Shown here one piece after another: positions 1 to 8,258 of a stretch of DNA of 60,138 nucleotides. Made by a program: the position numbers and the translations under genes. This DNA is from Candidatus Eisenbacteria bacterium (GTDB lineage: Bacteria; Eisenbacteria; RBG-16-71-46; JASEGR01). Within the stretch, counting starts at the first letter, position 1; each line of letters opens with the position of its first letter. Location of the stretch: the NCBI GenBank assembly GCA_030017955.1, contig JASEGR010000006.1, positions 1-60,138 of the forward strand, given 5' to 3'. Below the pieces are notes generated by a model. It saw only the letters and a program-made list of their open reading frames with translations, was not told the DNA's origin and ran no database searches.

Positions 1-219
1 AGCTTTTTCATGACTTTTCGCCTCCTTTCCTTGGAATTCCTGGTGCATCGAGCACGAACAAAGTCACCATCACTAGAAAAGAACGACCTTCAGACTTTCA
101 CACACGGTTTCTTCCTCCTTGCGCCAATCACATGCTTCCAAGCTCACCAACTCAAGAATTTCTTCAACGCTTCCACCCCCCGAACCCTGCTCGCAGTCTC
201 GTGGAGATTATTCTCTGTC

Positions 220-1029
220 TCACCTAAACATGGCCTTGATCTTGCCCCAGGTCTCTGTCTCGGCTGCCGTGCCAGGAGTGGAGCGAAACCTTACTTCCCA
301 CATATGCACTGCCAAGTTATACGGATAATTATGGTCGAGGATCCAGAAACCGACCCACGAACACGGAGGCAATTGGTACAAGGCACCGTTGGTACTCCCT
401 GACGGATGCCATCGAGCTAGAGAACAAGAAGCCCAGAGTAACCATCCAGCAATATCTCCGTTATCGATGTAGCCCAGATTGCCCGTCCACGGAATAACAA
501 TCCCATTTAGATCTTCCCAGAAGGAGGGCCGCCAACTGTTTGAAAGGAAGAGATCTGTAGGCCCGAAGTCGTACGCCCCGCCGGCACCAATGCGCTCAAA
601 AAGTGCCCGACCTGCACCACTATGGTCGTGACTGCAATCGCCATCAAACGTCTCAATCCCAGCTTGTGTATGACCTTCGACGAGGGCTAGGATCTCGTCC
701 CAAGCATACGACAGTTCATAGTAAGTGCAATGGCTAACAAAGATTTGGCGGAAGAAATAAGGCCGCTCTTGCAGCTCGGTCTCAAAGCCAACAGGATCAC
801 GGTCATACCAAGTGTATCCATAGCCCAGGTTGTTCAGGGCCGTGATCGCTGCAGGAGGCCAGTTGTACGCATCATCAGTGTAAACAATTATCCCCCACCA
901 CGGCTCACCAACCTCGTGCTTACCAGGAGCCGGCCACTCCGGCGGGAATGGAGACAAACTGTTGGTATCTGCAAAAACTGAAAATGCCCACAGAATCATA
1001 ATGGGCATCACTACCATCATTTTCTTCAT
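220..1029 (-). CDS. Trp-rich secreted protein of unknown function
   Basis: I do not recognise a family. The chosen ATG at 1029 opens with a clear signal peptide (MKKMMVVMPIMILWAFSVFA, cleavage probably after the last Ala), and a purine-rich GGGGGTGACC lies just upstream; a longer frame reaching 1092 only adds a charged stretch before the signal. The mature protein of about 250 residues is rich in Trp, Tyr and Gly and has several Cys. The first half (IIVYTDDAYNWPPAAI, then LNNLGYGYTWYDRD, then a strand ending in FVSH) reads like an alternating beta-alpha fold, perhaps a ThuA/GATase-like domain, but no catalytic signature is visible. It lies downstream of the ECF sigma/anti-sigma/HtrA-like operon after a 329-base gap, so it is probably transcribed separately. 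No lipobox or outer-membrane terminal motif is seen. The 219 bases after its stop hold nothing I recognise. Confidence 0.7.
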   Translation of the reverse strand: MKKMMVVMPIMILWAFSVFADTNSLSPFPPEWPAPGKHEVGEPWWGIIVYTDDAYNWPPAAITALNNLGYGYTWYDRDPVGFETELQERPYFFRQIFVSHCTYYELSYAWDEILALVEGHTQAGIETFDGDCSHDHSGAGRALFERIGAGGAYDFGPTDLFLSNSWRPSFWEDLNGIVIPWTGNLGYIDNGDIAGWLLWASCSLARWHPSGSTNGALYQLPPCSWVGFWILDHNYPYNLAVHMWEVRFRSTPGTAAETETWGKIKAMFR

Positions 1030-1358
1030 CACGGTCACCCCCAAAACGAGGTTCCTCCGACCAACAAAGAAACCCTCCAACCGTCCACCCAACCGGCATA
1101 CAACAACACTAGGAAATCATTTCTTTGGACCACCCCCTTTCAAAAAAAATACCCAGCTGGCATTTTAGATTCATCCAGACTGGGCACAAACTCCACAACC
1201 TCCTAAAGACCGCAAGGCAGCGGTTCTTCCCAAGACCGCGCACATCATACAGTGTAGTCATCCACGTGTACAGAGGTTTCTTAAGTCATTTTCTCCTCAC
1301 CAAGATATAAAATATCTTGAGACATTATAGATAGGCAAAAACCTGGGAAACGAGGGAT
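1030..1358. other. Intergenic region with an AT-rich hairpin
   Basis: No gene is seen in these 329 bases. Positions 1301-1308 (CAAGATAT) and 1312-1319 (ATATCTTG) form a perfect 8-bp stem with a 3-base AAA loop, 40 bases after the stop of the HtrA-like gene. It lacks a clear T-tract on the - strand, so it may be a terminator, a stabilising 3' hairpin or an operator for the downstream secreted-protein gene. A run of eight A (T on the - strand) lies around 1143-1150. Confidence 0.4.
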
Positions 1359-2501
1359 TTATCTCTTCGGAGACCTCTGAGCAGGCACAGACAGCTGGGA
1401 TGGTTTCTCTCCGACCTCGACGAGTTGACTAAACGTCCTCCCAAGCCTCACAAAATCAATTCGTATTTTTCCCCCCGGTCTTGTCGAGGCCACGATTGAA
1501 GCAAATTCGTTCGGATTCTTCACCCGCTCTCCCGAGACTCCAATTATGACATCCCCTTGCCGGAGCCCCATCCTTTCGGCTGGGCTGCCAGGCAGAACAT
1601 CGAGGATAAGGGCACCGGTTTCGTCTTCATCAATGTCCGGCAGGCCGACAGTGACCCCTTGCCTTGCAATATTGACTCCGAGAAAGCCCCGCGAGACCTT
1701 TCCAGAAGTCCTCAGTTGTTTTGCAACTTCGATCACTTTCTCTATCGGAACTGCAAATCCTGACTGCAAATCATCGCCCGAAACCAAGCCCCGGCCCACA
1801 GCGTTCGTAAGTCTTCCTGATGCAATACCCACAAGCTCGCCGTTCATGTTTATAACCGCTGCTCCGCTTGTGCCCGGCAGAAGTGAAGTGTCCAGCGGAA
1901 GAAGCTCCCCTCCGCCTGCTATCCTCACCCGCCGTGAGGGCCGAATCCTTCCCAGACAGGCGGACGAGCGGCCTCTGTAGCTACCGCCGACAACTACCAC
2001 TGGCGATTCCTCAGCGAGTGAAGACGAATTGCCAAAGGAAGGTGAAGGAAGGCCTTCGAGCGAAACCTTGAGAAGCGACATGTTCGTGAGCTCATCGGTG
2101 CCGACTATAGTCGCGCTTACTTCCCGTCCGTCTGGAAGGAGGACGGAAACATCTCCCAGATCCCTTGCGAGCGTGGCGGTGGTCACAATATATCCATCAG
2201 AGTCAATGACAACCCCTGAGCCCACACTTTTCCATGCAGGGGGATAGCCCCTGCGTGCCGGAATTCCCACCCTGGCGAGCGGGCTCACTGTCCCTCCGGG
2301 TGAGCTCGAAAAAGGAGTTCCCTTAGTGGAGATCACCGTGACAACGTATTCCCTGCCGACTTTTATGATGTTCGATAGATCGCGGTCAGAGACTGCAGTC
2401 CTCAGTTTCGCAAATCCACACTCACAGGCAAAACATGACAGAGCCAAGATCAGAGCAATCGATAAGAGACCCGCTTTAGAACGTGACAGAGGCTTTTCCA
2501 T
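1359..2501 (-). CDS. HtrA/DegP-like PDZ protein with a degenerate catalytic triad (probable pseudoprotease)
   Basis: The start is set at the ATG at 2501, preceded by GAGGAGG and overlapping the anti-sigma gene by 26 bases, giving 380 residues. An N-terminal hydrophobic segment (about residues 8-25) is followed by a trypsin-like domain (about 85-250) and one PDZ domain (about 273-363, with GFLGVNI and LRQGDVIIGVSG). The fold signature is intact, but comparison with DegP shows the catalytic His position (normally TNNH) reads TTAT (Thr110) and the Asp position (normally SDIA) reads TNMS (Asn140); only the Ser is kept, in GTSGAA (Ser212). A classical triad cannot form. Its place after an ECF sigma/anti-sigma pair suggests a periplasmic sensor or chaperone in envelope-stress signalling, where active DegS/MucD proteins are usually found. 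It could instead bind peptides through its PDZ domain. Confidence 0.85.
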   Translation of the reverse strand: MEKPLSRSKAGLLSIALILALSCFACECGFAKLRTAVSDRDLSNIIKVGREYVVTVISTKGTPFSSSPGGTVSPLARVGIPARRGYPPAWKSVGSGVVIDSDGYIVTTATLARDLGDVSVLLPDGREVSATIVGTDELTNMSLLKVSLEGLPSPSFGNSSSLAEESPVVVVGGSYRGRSSACLGRIRPSRRVRIAGGGELLPLDTSLLPGTSGAAVINMNGELVGIASGRLTNAVGRGLVSGDDLQSGFAVPIEKVIEVAKQLRTSGKVSRGFLGVNIARQGVTVGLPDIDEDETGALILDVLPGSPAERMGLRQGDVIIGVSGERVKNPNEFASIVASTRPGGKIRIDFVRLGRTFSQLVEVGEKPSQLSVPAQRSPKR

Positions 2502-3045
2502 CTCCCTCCTCATAGGAAACATAACTTTCGGGCCTGGCACCCTCGTCAGAAAGAACCCAATCGTCAAGAACAAGCTCGGCGTCTTGAGGCAATGATGAGC
2601 CGGCCTCAATGCGAGGGTGCGTATGGGAATAAACATGAGGATAGGCCGGGGCATCGGGCATTCTCGACGCTTCTCCGACGGTGGCAACAGGCGCGATCTT
2701 CGTCGGTCTCAAAGCTTCTGTTCCTCTCAGGACAAAGAAGACTGCCAGCGCAACGGACACGAAAGCACCAGCCAGCCGGAGCGGATAGGGGATGCCGAAA
2801 ATCGTCCTCGGTTCCGCCACTTCTTCTTCGGCCAGCGCCCTGTGCCTGACTCTCTCGGCGAAGAATGGCGGAACAGTAATGCGCGGGAGAGAACGGAGAA
2901 GTGAAACCGATCTCTCAAACTCGTTCAGAGCAACTGCGCACTTCTCACAATTATCAATGTGGTCGCCAAGCTCCTTTCTCTCCTCGTTACTCAGCCAGTC
3001 TTCCAGATAGCCTGAAAAGAGTTCTTTTGCTTTCTTACAGTTCAT
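2476..3045 (-). CDS. Membrane-bound zinc anti-sigma factor
   Basis: This 189-residue protein should hold the ECF sigma factor encoded just upstream inactive at the inner membrane. The N-terminal zinc-binding anti-sigma (ZAS/zf-HC2) motif is complete: Cys3, then HIDNCEKC giving His29, Cys33 and Cys36. One transmembrane segment lies at about residues 91-107 (LAGAFVSVALAVFFVLR). The roughly 80-residue C-terminal part would be periplasmic and is acidic. Its ATG overlaps the sigma stop codon in ATGA, so the two are translationally coupled and probably made in fixed ratio. The downstream HtrA-like gene starts inside its 3' end. The release signal is unknown; with the neighbouring protease probably inactive, another protease may cleave it. 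Confidence 0.9.
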   Translation of the reverse strand: MNCKKAKELFSGYLEDWLSNEERKELGDHIDNCEKCAVALNEFERSVSLLRSLPRITVPPFFAERVRHRALAEEEVAEPRTIFGIPYPLRLAGAFVSVALAVFFVLRGTEALRPTKIAPVATVGEASRMPDAPAYPHVYSHTHPRIEAGSSLPQDAELVLDDWVLSDEGARPESYVSYEEGDGKASVTF

Positions 3046-3683
3046 ATATCTCCTCTCTTCATGCGGGACTCCAGTCTGTTTCTCATGAGGAGGCGGGCTC
3101 TGTTTATTCTCGATCTCACAGTCCCGCCAGGTACATCAAGGACATCAGCTACCTCTTCATAGGAAAGACCTTCGATATCCCTCAACACCAAAGCCGCCCG
3201 GTATTTTGGAGGCAGTTTTGCGAGAACCCCTTGCACGATCTGTTCCAGCTCCCTCTGTTCCGCCAAATCGTGGGGAGATTGCGCTGGATCCCGAAATCCC
3301 GGAAACGAATCCCCCGAGTTTTCGTGAATCTCGTCAATGCTCAAATGCCTGGGTCTTCTTACCCTCCTCCTTATTTCATTCTTTGCAAGATTCAGCGCTA
3401 TCGTATAAATCCAGGTGGAAAATCTGCTCCCCTTCCTGTATCTGGTTCTATGGCGATATATTCTCAAGAAAGTTTCCTGCGCAATCTCCTGCGCTGCGTC
3501 TCTGTCTCCTATGAACCTGGCAACCGTATTTATAATCCTGCCATCGTATCTTTCGACAAGAAGTTTGAAGGCACGGCCGGAGCCGAGGCCTACCTTCTCC
3601 ATCAGCTCTTCGTCGGTCTCTTCCATCTGAGGAAGCTCTATGGGCCTCAACCCCTTCTCTGTCAATTCATCTTTCTCCTTCAA
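3042..3683 (-). CDS. ECF-type RNA polymerase sigma-70 factor (RpoE-like)
   Basis: The 213-residue protein has region 2 (from about residue 28, with FKLLVERYDGRI, DAAQEIAQETFLRIYR and FSTWIYTIALNLAKNEIRRR) and region 4 (about 145-205, with LPPKYRAALVLRDIEGLSY and VPGGTVRSRINRARLLM), and no region 1 or 3, which defines the ECF group. The reading frame opens at a TTG (3683) behind GGGAGGTG at good spacing; the next in-frame Met (residue 20) is also possible. It is the first gene of a three-gene operon with its anti-sigma factor and an HtrA-like protein, the arrangement of envelope-stress ECF systems. Its regulon cannot be read from the window. Confidence 0.92.
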   Translation of the reverse strand: MKEKDELTEKGLRPIELPQMEETDEELMEKVGLGSGRAFKLLVERYDGRIINTVARFIGDRDAAQEIAQETFLRIYRHRTRYRKGSRFSTWIYTIALNLAKNEIRRRVRRPRHLSIDEIHENSGDSFPGFRDPAQSPHDLAEQRELEQIVQGVLAKLPPKYRAALVLRDIEGLSYEEVADVLDVPGGTVRSRINRARLLMRNRLESRMKRGDI

Positions 3684-3727
3684 CTCTCTTTACACCTCCC
3701 GCCCTGCAATGGTTCCCTCTCCGTAAT

Positions 3728-3756
3728 ATGTTATCCCGTTCTCCCGCCGGCTGCAA
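3728..3756 (-). promoter_or_regulatory. Candidate promoter of the ECF sigma operon
   Basis: Read on the - strand: TTGCAG (3756-3751), a 17-base spacer, then TAACAT (3733-3728). Each hexamer matches the housekeeping consensus at four of six positions. The site lies 45 bases before the TTG start of the sigma gene. I see no ECF-type GGAAC/GTC pair at a correct distance on this strand, so autoregulation is not evident. The rest of the 304-base gap between the divergent genes holds no gene. Confidence 0.4.
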
Positions 3757-3865
3757 GGTGCTCTGTTAGGCGGCTCCCTTGTGCCCTGGGCCTATAGTGT
3801 CCGTGGCTTACAAAATGGTCGGGTCAACCCAGGGGGCAAACGTCCAAATCCGCACGCCAAACATC

Positions 3866-3892
3866 TTGACTTGGATTCGGGATTCTCATAAA
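3866..3892 (+). promoter_or_regulatory. Candidate promoter of the OPT transporter gene
   Basis: TTGACT (3866-3871), a short 15-base spacer and CATAAA (3887-3892) resemble a housekeeping promoter, about 100 bases before the transporter start. The spacer is shorter than ideal. Confidence 0.35.
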
Positions 3893-3988
3893 GATTATCG
3901 GAACTTTGAACGGATGATGAATACAGACGTCAAAGCGCACAATTGTCTGGTGTCTCCTCCTAACGCCTTTTCATCGAGGAGGTAGCGA

Positions 3989-5947
3989 TTGGAAAACAAT
4001 AAGAAGAGTCCCCGGCCAAACACCGGCTTTGAGCCCTACATAAAGCCTGAGGAACGAATTCCTGAGGCAACGGTTAGGGCGGTGGTTTTGGGGGCGCTCC
4101 TGGCGGCAGTGTTCGGAGTAGCCAATGCTTATCTTGGGTTGAAGGTGGGAATGACCGTATCTGCCTCCATCCCTGCTGCAGTCATGTCGATGGCAATTCT
4201 GAGGGGAGTGTTGAGGACGGGGACTGTCCTTGAAAACAACATTGCGCAGACTATAGGCTCCTCCGGTGAGTCCCTGGCAGCGGGCATCGTCTTTACGGTT
4301 CCTGCTTTCTTTATTTGGAATGCGACAGTGGCCGGATTTCATCATGAGATCAGCTCATGGGAAATTTTCTTTCTATCTCTCATGGGAGGGTTTCTGGGAA
4401 TACTCTTCGTGATACCCCTCCGGAGATATTTGATGGTGCGCGAGCACGGGAAGCTGAAATTCCCCGAAGGAACCGCTTGTGCTGAAATCCTAAAGGCCGG
4501 AGATGAAGGAGGGGCAAGAGCAAAGACCGTGTTCGCTGGAATTGGCCTGGGTGCGCTCTACAAAATATTGATGAGCGCAGTAAGGCTATGGCCGGAAATT
4601 CCTAATAATGACCTGCGTTTCTATAAAGGGGCCAACGTCGGTATAGATGCCACCCCGGCTTTGCTGGGAGTGGGATACATCATTGGTCCCCGCATTTCTG
4701 CTCTGATGCTCAGTGGAGCAGTCCTGGGATATTTGGGAATCTCACCCCTGATTGCCTGTATCGGAACCCATATCACTAGTTTCGTCCCGCCCGCGACTAA
4801 GTTAATCACCGAAATGACTCCAACGGAAATCAGAGACAACTATATCAAGTATCTCGGAGTCGGTGCAGTGCTCCTGGGGGGATTCATCAGTCTGTTCAAA
4901 GCGCTGCCGATAATCTTTCACTCCTTCGGAGTTGCCATCAAGGAGATATTCGGAAGAAAAGAAGAGGCCGTGGTGAGACCGAGGACGGATCAAGACCTTC
5001 CAATGTGGTTTGTCCTGGCGGGAGTTGCCGCGGCAATCATTGCCATCTGGCTTTACCCTGGAACGGGACTGCATCTCATCGGCACAGCATTGGTGGTCAT
5101 TTTTGGTTTCTTTTTCGTGGTAGTAGCTGCAAGACTCGTCGGAATCGTTGGGAGTTCTTCATCCCCTGTTTCAGGCATGACTATCGCCACGCTTCTGGTC
5201 ACCAGCCTGATTCTCCTGTCTTTTGGAGTCTCGGGCGTGGCCGGCATGGTCACGGTGATGTTCATCGGGACAATCGTCTGCATCGCAGTATGCATGTCCG
5301 GAGATATCTCGCAGGACTTGAAGACCGGATATTTATTGGGAGCGACTCCAAGGTCTCAGCAGCTCATGGAATTTGTCGGACTTATCGCACCGGCGATTTT
5401 CATGGGCTTCACGATTTTCCTCATGAGTAAATCTTTCGGGTTTGTGAAAGATGCCACGCATCCGACTCCACTTCTGGCACCGCAGGCGAACGTGATGGCT
5501 GCCATCGTGCGGGGGGTGATGACCGGGAATCTTCCCTGGATCTACATAGTCGTGGGGGCCATGCTCGCTTTGACTGTTGAGCTTCTGGGAATCTCTTCTT
5601 TGCCTTTTGCCATCGGACTCTATCTGCCCCTGGATCTATCGACTCCGATCATGGCCGGCGGCTTGATCTCCTGGATCGTTAAGAAGCTCTCCTCAGGCGA
5701 AGAGAATGCCAAGGAGAGGGAGGAGAAAGGAGTACTGTTTGGCTCCGGGCTGATTGCCGGCGATGCTCTGCTTGGAGTGTGCGTCGCCTTCGCGATCGCA
5801 CTGTCATCGCGTTACAGGGCATACTATGAGGCCCACGAAACCGCGCCTCTTGCGGGGACCTATGCCTCCTGGCTGTCACTAGCGGCTTTTGCGGCCATTA
5901 CGTTCTTGCTTTACAGGTCAACGCGGATAAAAGCAGCGAACAAATAG
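3989..5947 (+). CDS. OPT-family oligopeptide transporter
   Basis: A 652-residue inner-membrane protein with about 14-16 hydrophobic segments. The N-terminal region (EATVRAVVLGALLAAVFGVA, then AYLGLKVGMTVSASIPAAV) and the following NIAQTIGSSGESLAAG are typical of prokaryotic oligopeptide transporter (OPT) proteins, proton-coupled importers of small peptides or metal chelates. The length fits the family. The start is a TTG at 3989 with GAGGAGG six bases upstream; no ATG fits as well. It stands alone between the divergent sigma operon and a downstream lipoprotein gene and is followed by a hairpin at 5981-6012. The substrate cannot be deduced. Confidence 0.93.
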   Translation: MENNKKSPRPNTGFEPYIKPEERIPEATVRAVVLGALLAAVFGVANAYLGLKVGMTVSASIPAAVMSMAILRGVLRTGTVLENNIAQTIGSSGESLAAGIVFTVPAFFIWNATVAGFHHEISSWEIFFLSLMGGFLGILFVIPLRRYLMVREHGKLKFPEGTACAEILKAGDEGGARAKTVFAGIGLGALYKILMSAVRLWPEIPNNDLRFYKGANVGIDATPALLGVGYIIGPRISALMLSGAVLGYLGISPLIACIGTHITSFVPPATKLITEMTPTEIRDNYIKYLGVGAVLLGGFISLFKALPIIFHSFGVAIKEIFGRKEEAVVRPRTDQDLPMWFVLAGVAAAIIAIWLYPGTGLHLIGTALVVIFGFFFVVVAARLVGIVGSSSSPVSGMTIATLLVTSLILLSFGVSGVAGMVTVMFIGTIVCIAVCMSGDISQDLKTGYLLGATPRSQQLMEFVGLIAPAIFMGFTIFLMSKSFGFVKDATHPTPLLAPQANVMAAIVRGVMTGNLPWIYIVVGAMLALTVELLGISSLPFAIGLYLPLDLSTPIMAGGLISWIVKKLSSGEENAKEREEKGVLFGSGLIAGDALLGVCVAFAIALSSRYRAYYEAHETAPLAGTYASWLSLAAFAAITFLLYRSTRIKAANK

Positions 5948-5980
5948 AAGAGTCGTCCCGTACGGGCTGAGCCCGGGTAA

Positions 5981-6012
5981 TTGGGGACACCCATAACCGC
6001 GGGTGTCGCCAA
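5981..6012 (+). terminator. Stem-loop after the transporter gene
   Basis: TTGGGGACACCC (5981-5992) pairs with GGGTGTCGCCAA (6001-6012) with one mismatch over 12 positions and an 8-base loop. It starts 34 bases after the stop codon. There is no T-tract, so it is either a weak terminator or a 3'-end stabiliser. Confidence 0.5.
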
Positions 6013-6147
6013 ATCTGGAATCTACGGGTCACTGAGTTTCTGGCAACAGTGCTGTCATCAGGTCATTCCGCATCCCCCGCTTTTACATATTCCCGTCTGA
6101 GGTGTCTATGTCAATGAATGTTGAACACTAACGCGATTGGGAGCTTC

Positions 6148-6178
6148 GAATGAAGCCCAGGGTAAAGTCTGGGCATTC
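6148..6178. terminator. Hairpin just upstream of the lipoprotein promoter
   Basis: GCCCAG (6155-6160) pairs with CTGGGC (6169-6174) across GGTAAAGT, and outer GAAT (6148-6151) pairs with ATTC (6175-6178) around a 3-base bulge. It ends four bases before the -35 hexamer of the next gene, so it may insulate that promoter or act as an operator. Confidence 0.35.
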
Positions 6179-6181
6179 CCC

Positions 6182-6209
6182 TTGACATAGAGTCAATAGG
6201 CTCTACTCT
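6182..6209 (+). promoter_or_regulatory. Promoter of the CxxCH lipoprotein gene
   Basis: A perfect -35 hexamer TTGACA (6182-6187), a 16-base spacer and TACTCT (6204-6209) lie 25 bases before the ATG, with AGAGGTGATC as ribosome binding site between them. The leader would be very short. Confidence 0.55.
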
Positions 6210-6234
6210 TATCTGTAAGAGAGGTGATCTTCCT

Positions 6235-6681
6235 ATGACGAAATTAATGGACGTCGTGCTTCTTTCTCTTCTTGCGGCTCTCCTTCTGCTTGCGGGCTGC
6301 TATACAGTTCTCAAACACCCTGCCGCCTCAACAATTTCAGATGTTCAGCCTTACGGCGAACGCTGCTCCGACTGTCACCACGCCGGAATACCCGGCTACC
6401 ATGACCCATTCTACTACGGAAGCTACAGGTACGGATGGTGGTCTTACTATGGGAGGCCGTGGTGGTACGACTATAACTACGAGCCGTACCGCCGGGGCTA
6501 TCAACCCACCCCGCCCGTGACGGGGCAGAGACATCTCTGGCAGGATGATTCCGCGTCAAAGAAGAGCAGTGCAAGGCAGATGAAGTCTGAAGACCCGTCA
6601 CCGGCAAAGGATACGCAGGACCAGAAGACTTCAAAGGAAAAAAAGGAAGAAAAGAAGCGCAATCTATGGAAGGACAAATAG
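6235..6681 (+). CDS. Small lipoprotein with a single CxxCH motif and a Tyr/Trp/Gly-rich core
   Basis: 148 residues. A signal peptide ends in the lipobox LLAGC, so Cys22 should be lipidated and the protein held in a membrane facing the periplasm or surface. Residues 44-48 read CSDCH, the pattern that binds c-type heme, but there is only one and no distal Met/His pattern I can name; it could equally bind a metal. Residues about 55-90 are packed with Tyr, Trp, Gly and Arg (YYGSYRYGWWSYYGRPWWYD), and the tail is Lys/Glu-rich and probably disordered. It has its own promoter and ribosome binding site and precedes a FadL/PorV-like outer-membrane protein on the same strand. Family not recognised. Confidence 0.8.
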   Translation: MTKLMDVVLLSLLAALLLLAGCYTVLKHPAASTISDVQPYGERCSDCHHAGIPGYHDPFYYGSYRYGWWSYYGRPWWYDYNYEPYRRGYQPTPPVTGQRHLWQDDSASKKSSARQMKSEDPSPAKDTQDQKTSKEKKEEKKRNLWKDK

Positions 6682-6736
6682 GCTTGGATGAACCGGGTAG
6701 CTTGACTAGTCCCAGGCAATCATGGGGAGTTTAGGA

Positions 6737-8005
6737 ATGCTGACGACTCTCGCAGGTCCGGTAACTCGATTGGCTCGGAGATACACCTTTCTTCTGACAT
6801 CACTTGCGGTAATTCTGTGTCCGGCCACCTTGCTCGCGGCCTATCCCTCTCTTCCCGACATTCCGCTGGTCAACGACTACGGCGTCTTTGCAAGAGCTCA
6901 AGGGATGGGAGGAGCTCACGTGGCGGCATGCGAAGACATCTCAGCGCTTTTTTTCAATCCGGCCGGGCTTGCTCTCCTCAAGCGACCTGAGCTTGCCGTC
7001 GGCCTCAGCCATTTGACCTCCGAGATCTCCACTACTTGGTCAGGCAACACCCTGCTTTCTTCAGCTGGAGCTACGAGGCTCAATTCGCTGGGCATGGCTT
7101 ACCCATTTCCTACTTTCAGAGGCAGCTTTGTCGTTGCGGGAGGTTATGGAAGGCCGAATAGCATGGACTATGATTATGCCAGAACTTCGGGTTCTGAGAA
7201 TATCCTGGTGACTGAAAGAGGAGGGGCAGGACCGCTCGCCGGGGGGGTTGCCGTTGATGTCTCGCCGAACGTCTCGGTCGGAGGCTCTTTTCAGATCCTG
7301 TCGGGATCATCCAGAAGAACATTTCTCGACGAGTATCCGCTTGCGCCGGTCGAGAGTCTCTCAACTAGAGAGCGTATTGACGATTCGGATATAAGTGGAT
7401 GGGGCCTTTCTCTTGGCGCCCTTTTCAAGGCCGGTAAGCCATTCAAGGCAGGAATCACGGTGCAGTTTCCCCAGCACTATTTCTTCGAAGGCACTCAGAC
7501 CGTAACCGAAACTCGTCTGGGGCACGTCACGCAGGATTCGCTTAGCTCATACGAAGAGGTAAGGTTCGAGGATGAAATAACGCTTCCTTTTTCATTCAGC
7601 TCAGGGATAAGCTTTTCCGTTCCATACCTCACCCTGGCATTCGACGCAAGCTATACAGACTGGACAGAGCTTGACTACGCGGGACCCCTCAAGGTAGGAA
7701 ACTTTTATGCTTATAAGCCCACAGTCGATCTCAGGTTCGGGCAGGAACTCACACTGCCGTGGCTTCCTGTCAGGCTGAGAGCCGGCTACGCTATTGAACC
7801 TATCTCCTACAAGCTTCTCCTGGGAGACGAAGCAACCATAGTCAAGGACAAGACCGTTTTCTCTGCAGGCGCCGGAATCATCCTTGAAGATTCGATCACC
7901 CTTGATGTGGCCTACACACAATCGTCTTTCGAGAGAGCAATAGCAGGATTCAGCGAGAAAGATACCGCAAAGAAGTTGTTCCTCTCCTTCGCCTACAGGT
8001 TCTAG
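6737..8005 (+). CDS. FadL/PorV-like outer-membrane beta-barrel protein
   Basis: About 422 residues. The ATG at 6737 is preferred because GGGGAG lies seven bases upstream; an ATG at 6722 has no such site. A signal peptide runs to LLAAYPS. The mature start with AQGMGGAHVAACEDISALFF and NPAGLALL is the hallmark of the OmpP1/FadL/PorV superfamily (QGMGGA then NPAGLA), and alternating hydrophobic strands continue to a terminal aromatic residue (LFLSFAYRF), as expected for BAM-dependent insertion. FadL members import hydrophobic compounds; PorV members act in protein secretion. The sequence does not decide between them. It follows the small lipoprotein gene by 55 bases and may share its transcript. 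Confidence 0.85.
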   Translation: MLTTLAGPVTRLARRYTFLLTSLAVILCPATLLAAYPSLPDIPLVNDYGVFARAQGMGGAHVAACEDISALFFNPAGLALLKRPELAVGLSHLTSEISTTWSGNTLLSSAGATRLNSLGMAYPFPTFRGSFVVAGGYGRPNSMDYDYARTSGSENILVTERGGAGPLAGGVAVDVSPNVSVGGSFQILSGSSRRTFLDEYPLAPVESLSTRERIDDSDISGWGLSLGALFKAGKPFKAGITVQFPQHYFFEGTQTVTETRLGHVTQDSLSSYEEVRFEDEITLPFSFSSGISFSVPYLTLAFDASYTDWTELDYAGPLKVGNFYAYKPTVDLRFGQELTLPWLPVRLRAGYAIEPISYKLLLGDEATIVKDKTVFSAGAGIILEDSITLDVAYTQSSFERAIAGFSEKDTAKKLFLSFAYRF

Positions 8006-8111
8006 CAGAGATTGAATGCTGTCTGGGGCCACCTCGCTACGTGGCGATGAACCCTGAGCTGGCTTTCGCGGGAGGGATGGGACACCCATCTTGGCGAGCA
8101 AGGTGGGGATA

Positions 8112-8132
8112 CCCACCCCTTTAGAGGGTGGG
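8112..8132. terminator. Hairpin between convergent genes
   Basis: CCCACCC (8112-8118) pairs perfectly with GGGTGGG (8126-8132) around a 7-base loop, in the 252-base gap between the convergent PorV-like and acyl-CoA dehydrogenase genes. The gap also carries the word TGGCGAGC twice (near 8093 and 8153). No T-tract follows. Confidence 0.4.
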
Positions 8133-8237
8133 AGGGGCAAGGATTCCCCGCCTGGCGAGCCGTAGATGGGTCATCCCGGAGCGGAGCCAGCCATGGTCAT
8201 TCGCCATGCGTGATTCGACACTGCCGGACAGGACAGA

Positions 8238-8258
8238 AATAGGTGACTGTCACTATTT
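8238..8258. repeat. Dispersed inverted repeat, copy 1 (compact form)
   Basis: AAATAGGTGACTGTCACTATT is self-complementary: AAATA-GTGAC pairs with GTCAC-TATT around a central T and one bulged G. It abuts the stop codon of the acyl-CoA dehydrogenase gene. Related words recur at 27498-27561 and 28530-28602, so this is a family of intergenic elements placed at gene ends. Confidence 0.6.

Noticed and set aside
2901-3797. 298-residue + strand reading frame opposite the ECF sigma factor
   Set aside because: It is antisense to a clear sigma factor, has no recognisable domain and no ribosome binding site.
3900-3934. GGAACTT followed by GTCAAA as an ECF-type promoter for the OPT transporter
   Set aside because: The spacing between GGAACTT and TCAAA is 23 bases instead of about 16, so the pair does not fit ECF promoters.
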